Source: Flavobacterium franklandianum | GTDB taxonomy: Bacteria; Bacteroidota; Bacteroidia; Flavobacteriales; Flavobacteriaceae | NCBI RefSeq assembly: GCF_007097365.1 | Contig: NZ_VJZR01000002.1 | Location: 205,464 to 269,463, forward strand | Direction of reading: 5' to 3' | DNA: 64,000 nt | In this document: positions 27,572-36,396 of the stretch, piece by piece | Layout of the letters: every line of letters begins with the position of its first letter | How positions within the stretch are numbered: the first letter of the stretch is position 1 | The notes under the pieces: model-generated | Databases searched by the model: none | What the model saw: only the letters and a program-made list of their open reading frames with translations | What the model was told of the DNA's origin: nothing | Made by a program: the position numbers and the translations under genes

Positions 27572-27579
27572 TACTTTTG
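27572..27579 (+). promoter_or_regulatory. Bacteroidota -7 box (TACTTTTG) for topA
   Basis: TACTTTTG matches TAnnTTTG and lies 18 nt before the ATG at 27598. The in-frame TTG codon at 27577 lies inside this box, which argues against that longer start. Confidence 0.6.
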
Positions 27580-27597
27580 TCCCAGAAAAATAGAACT

Positions 27598-30117
27598 ATG
27601 GCAAAGAATTTAGTAATCGTTGAGTCCCCTGCGAAGGCAAAAACAATCGAGAAATTTCTAGGGAGTGACTATCAAGTCGAGTCGAGTTATGGGCACATTG
27701 CCGACTTGCCATCCAAAGAAATTGGTGTTGATGTAGAAAATGGTTTCAAACCAAAATACGAAGTTTCGGCCGATAAAAAAGCATTGGTTACTAAGCTCAA
27801 AGGACTTGCCAAAAAAGCCGAAATGGTTTGGTTAGCAAGTGATGAGGATCGCGAGGGTGAAGCAATTTCTTGGCATTTGTCCGAAGAATTAAATTTAGTA
27901 AAAGCCAAAACCAAACGTATTGTTTTTCATGAAATTACCAAAACTGCCATTCTAAAAGCAATCGATAATCCAAGAGAAATTGATTATAATTTGGTCAATG
28001 CGCAACAAGCTCGTAGGGTTTTAGACCGATTAGTAGGGTATGAATTATCTCCAGTTCTTTGGAGGAAAATTAAAGGAGGACTTTCGGCAGGACGTGTACA
28101 ATCGGTTTCGGTTCGATTGATAGTCGAAAGGGAACGCGAAATCCAGAATTTCAATCCAATAGCTTCTTATTCGGTTGTTGCCGAATTTACAAATGAAGCT
28201 GGAAAATCATTCAAAGCCAAGCTGCCAAAGAATTTTAGCACCAAAAAAGAAGCCGAAGATTTCTTGAAAAAGAATATTGGTTCTAGTTATAAAGTTTCAG
28301 ATCTTGAAACAAAACCAACAAAAAAATCACCAACTGGCCCTTTTACCACGTCTACTTTGCAACAAGAAGCCGCTAGAAAATTGTATTTGCCTGTTGGAAT
28401 CACAATGCAATTAGCACAACGTTTGTATGAAGCTGGACTCATTACTTATATGAGAACAGACAGCGTGAATTTGTCGAAAGACGCGATGGAAGCAGCACAA
28501 GCCGAAATCATTAAATCCTACGGAAAGGAATTTTCGAAACCAAGAACTTTTGTTAATAAAAGCAAAGGTGCTCAAGAAGCTCACGAAGCGATTCGTCCAA
28601 CGGATATGTCGCGACACACCGTAAACATTGATAGAGATCAAGCGCGTTTGTATGATTTGATTTGGAAAAGAACCTTAGCTTCGCAAATGAGCGATGCTGA
28701 ATTGGAAAGAACTAACGTTAAAATCGCAGCTAATAATCATAGTGAACTATTCTCTGCATCAGGTGAAGTCTTACTTTTTGAAGGTTTCTTGAAAGTTTAT
28801 CTTGAGGGAAATGATGACGATGAAGAGGAACAAGAAGGAATGCTTCCGGCAATGAAGGTTAACGAAAAATTACAAAACAATTACATCACAGCCACCGAAA
28901 GATATTCTCGTCCAGCGGCAAGATATACCGAAGCTTCTTTAGTAAAAAAATTAGAGGAATTAGGTATTGGTCGTCCTTCGACTTATGCACCAACGATTTC
29001 CACAATTATCAACAGAAATTATGTAGAGAAAGGAAATCTTGACGGACAGGAACGCAATTATACACAACTGATATTGCAATCCGGAAAAGTAGACGAGAAG
29101 TTGCTAAAAGAAAATACGGGTTCTGATAAAGGAAAATTAGTTCCAACAGATATTGGAACCATTGTTACCGATTTCTTAGTCAAAAATTTCGGAAACATAT
29201 TGGATTATAATTTCACTGCAAAAGTGGAACAAGATTTTGATGAAATTGCCGAAGGAAATATCGAATGGACAAAAATGATGCAAGAATTCTACGATAAATT
29301 TCACCCTACTGTGAAAGATGTAGAAGCCAATGCCGATAGAGAAAGTGGTGAAAGAATTCTTGGAAAAGATCCTAAAACTGGGAAACAAGTTTCTGTTCGT
29401 TTAGGTAAATTTGGTCCAATGGCACAAATTGGTGAAGCGGATGATGAAGAGAAAAAATTTGCCAGTTTGATGAATGACCAAAATATTGGAAACATCACTT
29501 TGGAAGAAGTTTTGGATTTATTTCTGTTACCAAAAAACTTGGGTACATATAAAGAGGAAGAAGTTGAGGTGAGCAACGGTCGTTTTGGACCTTATGTTCG
29601 TCACGGAAGTGTTTTTGTTTCTTTGCCAAAAGGCGAAAACCCATTAGATGTTACTTTAGATAGAGCTCAAGAATTGATTGATGAAAAAGCACAAGCAGAT
29701 GCTCCAATAGCGACATTCAAAGGTGAACCAGTTCAAAAAGGAACAGGGCGATTTGGACCATTTATTAAATGGGGTGGCATTTTTATTAATGTAAGCAAGA
29801 AATATAATTTTGATAATTTGTCTCAATCTGATATTATTGAATTGATTGAAGATAAATTGCAAAAAAATATAGACAAAGTTTTGCACAATTGGACAGCAGA
29901 AGGGATTTTAGTCGAAAAAGCCCGTTGGGGAAGATCGGTTATTACCAAGGGGAAAATCAAAATTGAATTGAGCAAAGATATTGATGCTACTAAATTGACT
30001 TTAGCTGATGTTCAAGAAATGATTGCTAAGAAAACTCCAGCAAAAAAAACAGTACCTAAAAAAGCTACCGCAGCTAAAAAACCTGCCGCAAAAAAAACTG
30101 TGTTAAAAAAGAAGTAA
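27598..30117 (+). CDS. topA: DNA topoisomerase I
   Basis: The 839-residue type IA enzyme relaxes negative supercoils. It has an N-terminal Toprim domain (VIVESPAKAKTIEKFLG and the acidic DEDREGEAISWHL) and the segment AGRVQSVSVRLIVERE. The active-site tyrosine is in LITYMRTDS. Several C-terminal topoisomerase-associated repeats follow, with the pattern GRFGP(Y/F) at KFGPMAQIG, RFGPYVRHGS and RFGPFIKWGG. The tail is Lys/Ala-rich (AAKKPAAKKTVLKKK) and likely binds DNA. The ATG at 27598 begins the conserved MAKNLVIVESP. It is probably monocistronic. Confidence 0.97.
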   Translation: MAKNLVIVESPAKAKTIEKFLGSDYQVESSYGHIADLPSKEIGVDVENGFKPKYEVSADKKALVTKLKGLAKKAEMVWLASDEDREGEAISWHLSEELNLVKAKTKRIVFHEITKTAILKAIDNPREIDYNLVNAQQARRVLDRLVGYELSPVLWRKIKGGLSAGRVQSVSVRLIVEREREIQNFNPIASYSVVAEFTNEAGKSFKAKLPKNFSTKKEAEDFLKKNIGSSYKVSDLETKPTKKSPTGPFTTSTLQQEAARKLYLPVGITMQLAQRLYEAGLITYMRTDSVNLSKDAMEAAQAEIIKSYGKEFSKPRTFVNKSKGAQEAHEAIRPTDMSRHTVNIDRDQARLYDLIWKRTLASQMSDAELERTNVKIAANNHSELFSASGEVLLFEGFLKVYLEGNDDDEEEQEGMLPAMKVNEKLQNNYITATERYSRPAARYTEASLVKKLEELGIGRPSTYAPTISTIINRNYVEKGNLDGQERNYTQLILQSGKVDEKLLKENTGSDKGKLVPTDIGTIVTDFLVKNFGNILDYNFTAKVEQDFDEIAEGNIEWTKMMQEFYDKFHPTVKDVEANADRESGERILGKDPKTGKQVSVRLGKFGPMAQIGEADDEEKKFASLMNDQNIGNITLEEVLDLFLLPKNLGTYKEEEVEVSNGRFGPYVRHGSVFVSLPKGENPLDVTLDRAQELIDEKAQADAPIATFKGEPVQKGTGRFGPFIKWGGIFINVSKKYNFDNLSQSDIIELIEDKLQKNIDKVLHNWTAEGILVEKARWGRSVITKGKIKIELSKDIDATKLTLADVQEMIAKKTPAKKTVPKKATAAKKPAAKKTVLKKK

Positions 30118-30138
30118 AAAAACACTAAATTCCAGTTT

Positions 30139-30173
30139 CTCCTTCCTCTCCTTCGGAGAAGGTCGGGGTGAGG
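30139..30173. repeat. CT/GA-rich imperfect palindrome after topA
   Basis: A sequence centred on CTCCTTCGGAGAAGG, followed by GGGGTGAGG, forms an imperfect hairpin between topA and the arginase-like gene. It resembles dispersed intergenic palindromes common in flavobacteria rather than a standard terminator. Confidence 0.45.
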
Positions 30174-30189
30174 AAAAAGATACAAAAAT

Positions 30190-31338
30190 ATGGAATTTGA
30201 TTTTCTGAAACCTTTAGATAGTGAAATCCTTCAGTTTATTGAGGAAGTTTCTTCTCAGCAATTGGGAAGTAAAGTGATAGTGCATACTGCTGATGATTTT
30301 CCTGATTTAGATAAAATTAAAATAGCAATCATTGGTGTTTTAGAAAACAGAGGAGAAAGTAATCAAACGGAAGAAATAGATTTATCACACATCCGCAAAG
30401 AATTATACGGTTTGTTTCCTGGAAATTGGGATGCTTCGATTGCAGATTTGGGTAATATTCTTGCAGGAAATTCGATTACTGACACTCATTTTGCATTGCG
30501 GAAAGTGGTTTCAAGCTTAATTAAAAAGAAAATCATTCCTATTGTTATAGGAGGCTCACAAGATTTGACTTATGCGCTTTATAGAGCTTATGATGAATTG
30601 GAACAAATGGTAAACTTAGTTTCCATTGATAGTAAATTTGATTTTGGCAAAGAAAGTGATGCTGTTTCGGCTACTTCCTATTTGACTAAAATAATAATCG
30701 AGGAGCCCAATAATCTATTTAATTTTAGCAATATCGGGTATCAGACCTATTATAATTCGCAGGAAGAAATTGATTTAATCGATAAATTATTTTTTGAAGC
30801 GTATCGTTTGGGAGATATTTCTAACAATATATCAATTGCGGAGCCTGTATTTAGAGATGCAGACATTGTGAGTATTGACTTAACTTCGGTGAAATCATCC
30901 GATTCTGGTAATAATAGTCCATTTACTCCCAATGGTTTTAGTGGAAAAGAAATTTGTGCGCTGTCGAGATATTCGGGAATTAGTGATAAGGTCTCGCTTT
31001 TAGGTATTTTCAATCATAATAATTCCAACGAGGAATCCGTTTTAATAGCCCAAATTATTTGGTACTTTATCGAAGGGTTTCATTACCGTTCGAATGAGTA
31101 TCCTTTTGGAAGTCGAGAAAACTATATAAAATACATAATTCCTCTAGAGGAAGAGTTGATTTTTTATAAAAGCAATAAAACCGATAGATGGTGGATTGAA
31201 ATACCTTTTATTTCATATGGCAATAATAAGTTAAAGAAAAGCTCGTTATTACCTTGCTCTTATGAGGAATATTTAGGAGCTTGTAATCAGGATATTCCTG
31301 AAAGATGGTGGAAAGCTCAGCGAAAAAATATCCTCTAA
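30190..31338 (+). CDS. Arginase/formimidoylglutamase-fold protein lacking metal ligands
   Basis: The 382-residue protein aligns by pattern with ureohydrolases of the arginase-agmatinase-formiminoglutamase family. The expected manganese motifs are changed. GGDHS is GGSQDL (near residue 120), DAHxDxR is SIDSKFDFG (near 150), and SxDxDxxDP is SIDLTSVKSSD (near 230). It therefore looks catalytically inactive or altered. The gene sits directly upstream of gldKLMN with a 268-bp gap. A scaffold or regulatory role is possible but unproven. The C-terminus is rich in aromatic residues (RWWIEIPF, ERWWKAQRKN). Confidence 0.75.
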   Translation: MEFDFLKPLDSEILQFIEEVSSQQLGSKVIVHTADDFPDLDKIKIAIIGVLENRGESNQTEEIDLSHIRKELYGLFPGNWDASIADLGNILAGNSITDTHFALRKVVSSLIKKKIIPIVIGGSQDLTYALYRAYDELEQMVNLVSIDSKFDFGKESDAVSATSYLTKIIIEEPNNLFNFSNIGYQTYYNSQEEIDLIDKLFFEAYRLGDISNNISIAEPVFRDADIVSIDLTSVKSSDSGNNSPFTPNGFSGKEICALSRYSGISDKVSLLGIFNHNNSNEESVLIAQIIWYFIEGFHYRSNEYPFGSRENYIKYIIPLEEELIFYKSNKTDRWWIEIPFISYGNNKLKKSSLLPCSYEEYLGACNQDIPERWWKAQRKNIL

Positions 31339-31451
31339 AGCAACGTTGAAGGACTCCCAAATTTTTTAAAAGAGATTAAATAACTCAAAAAGTTTCTGAT
31401 CTATTGATATGTAAATTCTTATAAAAAATAATTTTTTGTGTTTTTTATCGT

Positions 31452-31476
31452 TATTTTTGGTGTTTTATCGATAAAA
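31452..31476 (+). promoter_or_regulatory. Possible gldK upstream promoter box and palindrome
   Basis: TATTTTTG (31452-31459) matches TAnnTTTG, and a perfect 14-bp palindrome TTTTATCGATAAAA (31463-31476) follows. They lie about 130-155 nt before gldK, implying a long leader if used. There is no -33 TTG at good spacing, so support is moderate. Confidence 0.4.
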
Positions 31477-31606
31477 TATTTTTTTCTTTCCGTTTTTAAT
31501 TTTAGTTTTGGACTTAGAAATAAATAGTACTCTAAATAATTGTTTTATTAAAGAATAATAAATAGGTTTACAAACTGAATAATAATGAATAATTAACCCT
31601 ATTGAT

Positions 31607-33019
31607 ATGAAGAAGTTTATTGCTTTTGCTGCAATTTTAGCATTACTAATTGGATGTGGTAAGATTTCCGACAAAGGAGAACTAGTCGGAGTTAAAGGTG
31701 CTAAATGGCATCCTGAAAAACCTTATGGTATGACATTAGTTCCTGGTGGTTCTTTTATAATGGGAAAATCCGATGCGGATGTTGCCAATGTAGGTGATGC
31801 AACGACAAAAACTGTTACAGTTCGGTCTTTTTATATGGACGAAACGGAAATTACAAATAGAGAATACCGTCAATTTGTAGAATGGGTAAAAGACTCTACA
31901 ATGAGAGTTCGTTTAGCTATATTAGCCGATGAACAGGGTATAAAACCGGGTGCTGGATCAGCAAAAGGCAAAGGAAAAAATACTGGAAGTATTGGTGATT
32001 TTGCTTTTAATGATCAAGATCCAGAAAAAATGACCGCCTACGATAAATATATGTACGACAACTATTATAGTATAGGTACAGCTGACGATATTTACGCAGG
32101 TAGGAAACTCAACCGAAAAGTAAAACTGATTAAAGATACAAAATCATATCCAGACGAATTTTATACTGAAGTTATGGATTCAATGTATTTGCCTCTCGAA
32201 GCTTCCTATAATGGTTTGAGAACTATTGACGTAGATAAATTAAAATTTAGATATTCTTGGATGGATATTCAAGCTGCTGCTAAAGCAAAAGTGGGAAAAA
32301 GAAAAGATTTTATTAGAACAGAACAAATAAAAGTATATCCCGATACAACCACTTGGATTAAAGATTTTTCGTATTCTTATAACGAACCAATGCACAACGA
32401 TTATTTTTGGCATCAAGCTTATGGTGATTATCCTGTTGTGGGTGTAAATTGGCAACAAGCTAAAGCATTTTGTGCCTGGAGAACATTGAATAAGAATATC
32501 TATATCAAATCTAAAAAGAAAGGTCGTGATCAAACCAATAATTTCAGATTACCTACTGAAGCAGAATGGGAATATTCGGCCAGAGGTGGTTTAGAATCGG
32601 CTACTTATCCTTGGGGTGGTCCTTACACTAAAAACGATAGAGGTTGTTTCCTTGCTAATTTCAAACCAATGAGAGGAGATTATGCAGCAGATGAAGCTTT
32701 ATACACTGTAGAAGCAAAATCATATGAACCAAATGGCTATAACCTTTATAACATGGCAGGTAACGTTGCAGAATGGACAGAATCTGCATATGATCCAAAC
32801 GCCTACGAATATGTTTCTTCAATGAATCCAAATAACACTGATACTTCAAACAAACGTAAAGTAGTTCGTGGAGGTTCTTGGAAAGATGTTGCTTATTTCC
32901 TTCAAGTAAGTACCAGAACTTTTGAATATGCCGATTCAGCTAGAAGTTTCATCGGATTTAGAACAGTTCAGGATTATATGGGAACCCAATCAACTGAAAA
33001 ATTAAAGAATAAAAAGTAA
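31607..33019 (+). CDS. gldK: Gliding motility / T9SS lipoprotein GldK
   Basis: The 470-residue outer-membrane lipoprotein has a lipobox (ALLIGC, Cys near residue 17). A formylglycine-generating-enzyme-like (sulfatase-modifying) fold follows, with MTLVPGGSFIMG, FRLPTEAEWEYSARGG, NMAGNVAEWTES and VVRGGSWKDVAYFLQ. In the type IX secretion system GldK/PorK and GldN/PorN form the periplasmic ring attached to the outer membrane. The FGE fold here is structural and is not thought to be an enzyme. It is the first gene of the gldKLMN operon. Confidence 0.97.
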   Translation: MKKFIAFAAILALLIGCGKISDKGELVGVKGAKWHPEKPYGMTLVPGGSFIMGKSDADVANVGDATTKTVTVRSFYMDETEITNREYRQFVEWVKDSTMRVRLAILADEQGIKPGAGSAKGKGKNTGSIGDFAFNDQDPEKMTAYDKYMYDNYYSIGTADDIYAGRKLNRKVKLIKDTKSYPDEFYTEVMDSMYLPLEASYNGLRTIDVDKLKFRYSWMDIQAAAKAKVGKRKDFIRTEQIKVYPDTTTWIKDFSYSYNEPMHNDYFWHQAYGDYPVVGVNWQQAKAFCAWRTLNKNIYIKSKKKGRDQTNNFRLPTEAEWEYSARGGLESATYPWGGPYTKNDRGCFLANFKPMRGDYAADEALYTVEAKSYEPNGYNLYNMAGNVAEWTESAYDPNAYEYVSSMNPNNTDTSNKRKVVRGGSWKDVAYFLQVSTRTFEYADSARSFIGFRTVQDYMGTQSTEKLKNKK

Positions 33020-33061
33020 CCCCTACATAAATTAAAACAAATTAACCTAAAAAAAAACATT

Positions 33062-33712
33062 ATGGCATTGATAAGTAAACAAACGATGAATTTTGCATAC
33101 GGAATGGGAGCAGCAGTAGTAATTATTGGAGCTTTATTCAAAATTACCCATATCGAATGGGGTTTTATAACTGGAAATTTAATGCTTACAATAGGTCTTG
33201 TCGTTGAAGCTGGTATTTTTGCACTTTCTGCATTTGAACCTGTAGATAAAGATTTAGATTGGTCTTTAGTTTATCCTGAACTTAAAAATGGTGAAGCTAG
33301 AAAAAAAGTAGCTAAAGTTGAAGATTCTTCAGAAGATGCTCAAGGCTTATTGTCTAAAAAACTAGACGCTATGCTTAAAGATGCAAAAATTGACGGAGAA
33401 CTAATGGTAAGTTTAGGTAATAGCATCAAAAACTTTGAAGGTGCTGCAAAAAGTATTATGCCTACAGCAGATTCTATTGCTTCTACTAAAAAATATAGTG
33501 AAGAATTATCATTGGCCGCAGCTCAAATGGAATCTTTGAATAGTTTGTATAAAATACAAATTCAAAGTTCTTCAAGAAATGCTCAAATCAATGAGGAAGT
33601 TGTAGAAAATAATTTAAAATTGAAAGAACAAATGCAATCATTAACTTCTAACTTGTCATCATTGAACAATGTTTATGGAGGAATGCTTTCTGCAATGAAT
33701 AATAAAGGATAA
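33062..33712 (+). CDS. gldL: Gliding motility / T9SS motor protein GldL
   Basis: The 216-residue inner-membrane protein has two N-terminal helices (about residues 8-28 and 34-56) with the charged residue of the second helix in TIGLVVEAGIFALSAF. A long cytoplasmic helical region rich in Gln, Ser and Asn follows. GldL and GldM form the proton-driven rotary motor of the type IX secretion and gliding apparatus. It lies 42 bases after gldK and 47 bases before gldM. Confidence 0.95.
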   Translation: MALISKQTMNFAYGMGAAVVIIGALFKITHIEWGFITGNLMLTIGLVVEAGIFALSAFEPVDKDLDWSLVYPELKNGEARKKVAKVEDSSEDAQGLLSKKLDAMLKDAKIDGELMVSLGNSIKNFEGAAKSIMPTADSIASTKKYSEELSLAAAQMESLNSLYKIQIQSSSRNAQINEEVVENNLKLKEQMQSLTSNLSSLNNVYGGMLSAMNNKG

Positions 33713-33759
33713 TTAGTTCAGACTTATATAAAAAAAATTAACTAATTATTAGAGAAAAT

Positions 33760-35307
33760 ATGGCAGCAGGAAAATTAAGCCCTAGACAGAAGATGATCAA
33801 CCTAATGTACCTGGTTTTTATCGCGATGTTAGCATTAAATATGTCCAAAGAAGTATTATCAGCATTTGGAATTTTGAACAATAAAATTATTGAATCCAAT
33901 TCAATCACAGATGGTAGAAATGAGTCATCATTTCAACAATTATCCCAAAAAGCAGTAGACCAACCAGGTCAATTTGGCGAGAAAAGAGCAAAAGTTGAAA
34001 AAATTAGAGCTTTATCTAAAGAATTTAATGATTATATAGAAGGAATCAAAACGACCGTTACTACAAAATTTGAAAGAGATGCCGAAGGAAATCTTCCTTA
34101 CGAAGAAATGGACAAAGGCGACTTGATTGACAGAATGTTTTTTACTGGAGACAAGGTTTCTGCAAAAGGTAAAGAGTTTTTAGACAAAATCCATAATTTT
34201 CCAGCTCAAATAAAAGCTATTGGAGGAAGTTCAATTGCTGAGTTTGAAATGAAAAAAATAGAGAAAAGATTTGCAACGAATCAAGTGTATTCTGAAAAGG
34301 CAGGAGCTAAATTAGATTGGATTGATTATAACTATAAAGGTTTTCCTCTTATAGCAACAGTAACCAAATTATCTCAATTGCAAGCGGATATTAAAACTAC
34401 CGAAAGTGATGTAATGACTGGAATGTTTCAATCTGATTTGGTTGCAGCGGCTTCACTTACAGCTTACCAACCGATTGTTGTTCTTGAGAAATCAGTTTTC
34501 TTTCAAGGAGAAGCAGTTAAAGGAAAAATTATTTTGGGTAAATTTGATCCGTCATTAAAAGCTAAATCAGTAGTGGTTAATGGAACAAGTGTTCAAGCAC
34601 AAGCTGGACAAGCTAATTTTTCTTTCGGTTCTGGAAATATTGGAGAACACCCAATAACTGGTTCTTTCAATTTTGATGAAAATGGAAAAGTAATTAGTTT
34701 GCCAATTAAAGATCAATATGTAGTTGTAGCCAGACCAAAATCAGCTACTATTTCTGCCGATAAAATGAATGTAGTGTATCGTGGAGTTGTAAATCCAATG
34801 ACGATTTCATTTGCAGGAATATCTGCCGATAAAGTCTCAGCATCTGCTCCAGGATTGAGTTCTACTGGAGGTGGAAAGTATAGTATGCGTCCAGGTACTG
34901 GTACTGAAGCAGTAATAAATGTAACAGGAACATTGCCAGACGGTTCTAAAGTATCTGATAGAAAAACTTTTAGAATTAAAGGAATTCCGAGTCCAGCAGG
35001 GACAATTAGAGGAGAAATGGGTGTCGTAAAAGGACCTAAATCAAGTTTAGAAATTTCGACAGTTGGAGCTAAATTAGTTGATTTTGATTTTGAGGTTGGC
35101 TTGGATGTTGTTGGATTTAATTTTAAAGTGACAGGAATGCCTACAGTGGTTGTTCAAGGAAATAAATTAAATCAACAATGTAAATCTGTTCTTTCAAAAG
35201 TAGGAAGAGGCGATCAGGTTACTATTTCAGAAATTAAGACGAAATTGGTTGGAGCTGGTAGTTATTTATTGCCAAGAACTGCACCAGTAATTTATGAAAT
35301 ACAATAA
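33760..35307 (+). CDS. gldM: Gliding motility / T9SS motor-shaft protein GldM
   Basis: The 515-residue protein has a short cytoplasmic N-terminus (AAGKLSPRQKMINLMYLVF) and one membrane helix (about 12-32). Four periplasmic domains (D1 helical, D2-D4 Ig-like) follow. The dimer spans the periplasm and passes motor motion from GldL to the GldK-GldN ring. The start motif and length match the family. It is the third gene of the gldKLMN operon. Confidence 0.96.
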   Translation: MAAGKLSPRQKMINLMYLVFIAMLALNMSKEVLSAFGILNNKIIESNSITDGRNESSFQQLSQKAVDQPGQFGEKRAKVEKIRALSKEFNDYIEGIKTTVTTKFERDAEGNLPYEEMDKGDLIDRMFFTGDKVSAKGKEFLDKIHNFPAQIKAIGGSSIAEFEMKKIEKRFATNQVYSEKAGAKLDWIDYNYKGFPLIATVTKLSQLQADIKTTESDVMTGMFQSDLVAAASLTAYQPIVVLEKSVFFQGEAVKGKIILGKFDPSLKAKSVVVNGTSVQAQAGQANFSFGSGNIGEHPITGSFNFDENGKVISLPIKDQYVVVARPKSATISADKMNVVYRGVVNPMTISFAGISADKVSASAPGLSSTGGGKYSMRPGTGTEAVINVTGTLPDGSKVSDRKTFRIKGIPSPAGTIRGEMGVVKGPKSSLEISTVGAKLVDFDFEVGLDVVGFNFKVTGMPTVVVQGNKLNQQCKSVLSKVGRGDQVTISEIKTKLVGAGSYLLPRTAPVIYEIQ

Positions 35308-35354
35308 ATAAGGAAGTTTGATACAAAGCTACTTCAATAACTTATAATGAAATT

Positions 35355-36248
35355 ATGATGAATACGAGAAATTTTTTAATAGTTGTTATTTCCTTTTTTG
35401 GGAGTGTTGCTTCTTATGCGCAACCTAATTTGCTCAATGCAAAAATTCCAGAAGAAATCGGACTAAAGTCAGATGCACAACTCATTTCAGACAATGACAG
35501 ACCACTAGAATATGGCTATGTTGATGATAGAGATGTTTTGATGGGTAAAACAGTTTGGGAAATTATTGATTTAAACGAAAGAATTAATTTTCCTTTGTAT
35601 TTTCCAATTGATACAGCAAACATTGGTCCTGACAGAAGATCATTATACGATGTTTTGACAAAAGCTATAAAAAACGGAGAAATTACAGAGGTGTATTCAG
35701 ATAGTTATTTCAACACAAAAAAATCATACAAAGACATTAAAGCTTCTTTGACTCGAATTGACACCACAGATGCAGGTAGAGAACAAATTAATGCTGGTCA
35801 ACAAATTTCTCCAGAGTATATTGTTAAGCAAGATCTTACCGCTCAAGATGTTACACAGTATAAAATCAAAGGATACTGGTATTTTGATAAACGACAAAGT
35901 GAATTGAAGTATAGATTATTGGGGATTTGTCCTATAACTCCAGATGTTTATACTATGAACAGTGAGGAAAAAGATTATATCGAATTGTTCTGGGTGTTTT
36001 TCCCAGCTTCACGGGATGTTTTGCATGAAGCTAAAGCATTCAATGATAAAAATTCGGCCATGCCAATCTCTTTCGACCAGATATTAAATTCAAGGCGTTT
36101 TAATGCTGTTATTTATCAAGAAGAAAATGTTTATGGCGATAGAGCAATTGTGAGTTATATGAAAGATAATGCACAAAATCAATTGCTTGAAGCGGAACGT
36201 GTCAAAGAAAAAATTCGTGATTTCGAAGAAGATATGTGGAATTATTAA
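35355..36248 (+). CDS. gldN: Gliding motility / T9SS ring protein GldN
   Basis: The 297-residue periplasmic protein has a signal peptide (about residues 1-22, ...ASYAQ). Conserved family segments include VDDRDVLMGKTVWEIIDLNERINF and LKYRLLGICPITPDVYT. GldN pairs with GldK in the outer-membrane-linked ring of the type IX system. The start could be the first or second Met (MMNTRNF); they differ by one codon. It is the last gene of the operon and is followed by an intrinsic terminator. Confidence 0.95.
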   Translation: MMNTRNFLIVVISFFGSVASYAQPNLLNAKIPEEIGLKSDAQLISDNDRPLEYGYVDDRDVLMGKTVWEIIDLNERINFPLYFPIDTANIGPDRRSLYDVLTKAIKNGEITEVYSDSYFNTKKSYKDIKASLTRIDTTDAGREQINAGQQISPEYIVKQDLTAQDVTQYKIKGYWYFDKRQSELKYRLLGICPITPDVYTMNSEEKDYIELFWVFFPASRDVLHEAKAFNDKNSAMPISFDQILNSRRFNAVIYQEENVYGDRAIVSYMKDNAQNQLLEAERVKEKIRDFEEDMWNY

Positions 36249-36269
36249 ATTTCATTTAAAACTTTACAT

Positions 36270-36302
36270 AAAGAACTCTTGCCATAATAGCGAGAGTTCT
36301 TT
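36270..36302 (+). terminator. Intrinsic terminator after gldN
   Basis: A 13-bp stem with one G-T pair (AAAGAACTCTTGC / GCGAGAGTTCTTT) and a 7-base loop is followed by seven T. It ends the gldKLMN operon. Confidence 0.9.
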
Positions 36303-36340
36303 TTTTATAGGTATATTGATTTAATCTTATAATCTTCAAA

Positions 36341-36396
36341 CTCCCAACTCCCAACTCCCAACTTCTAACTTCCCACTTCTAACTTCCCACTTCAAA
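36341..36396 (+). repeat. Heptad array running into the start codon of the FAD oxidoreductase
   Basis: Eight exactly in-register 7-mers (CTCCCAA three times, CTTCTAA, CTTCCCA, CTTCTAA, CTTCCCA, CTTCAAA) run from 36341 to 36396. The last base is the A of the ATG. The array contains no G on the coding strand and forms the whole leader next to the start. Confidence 0.9.
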
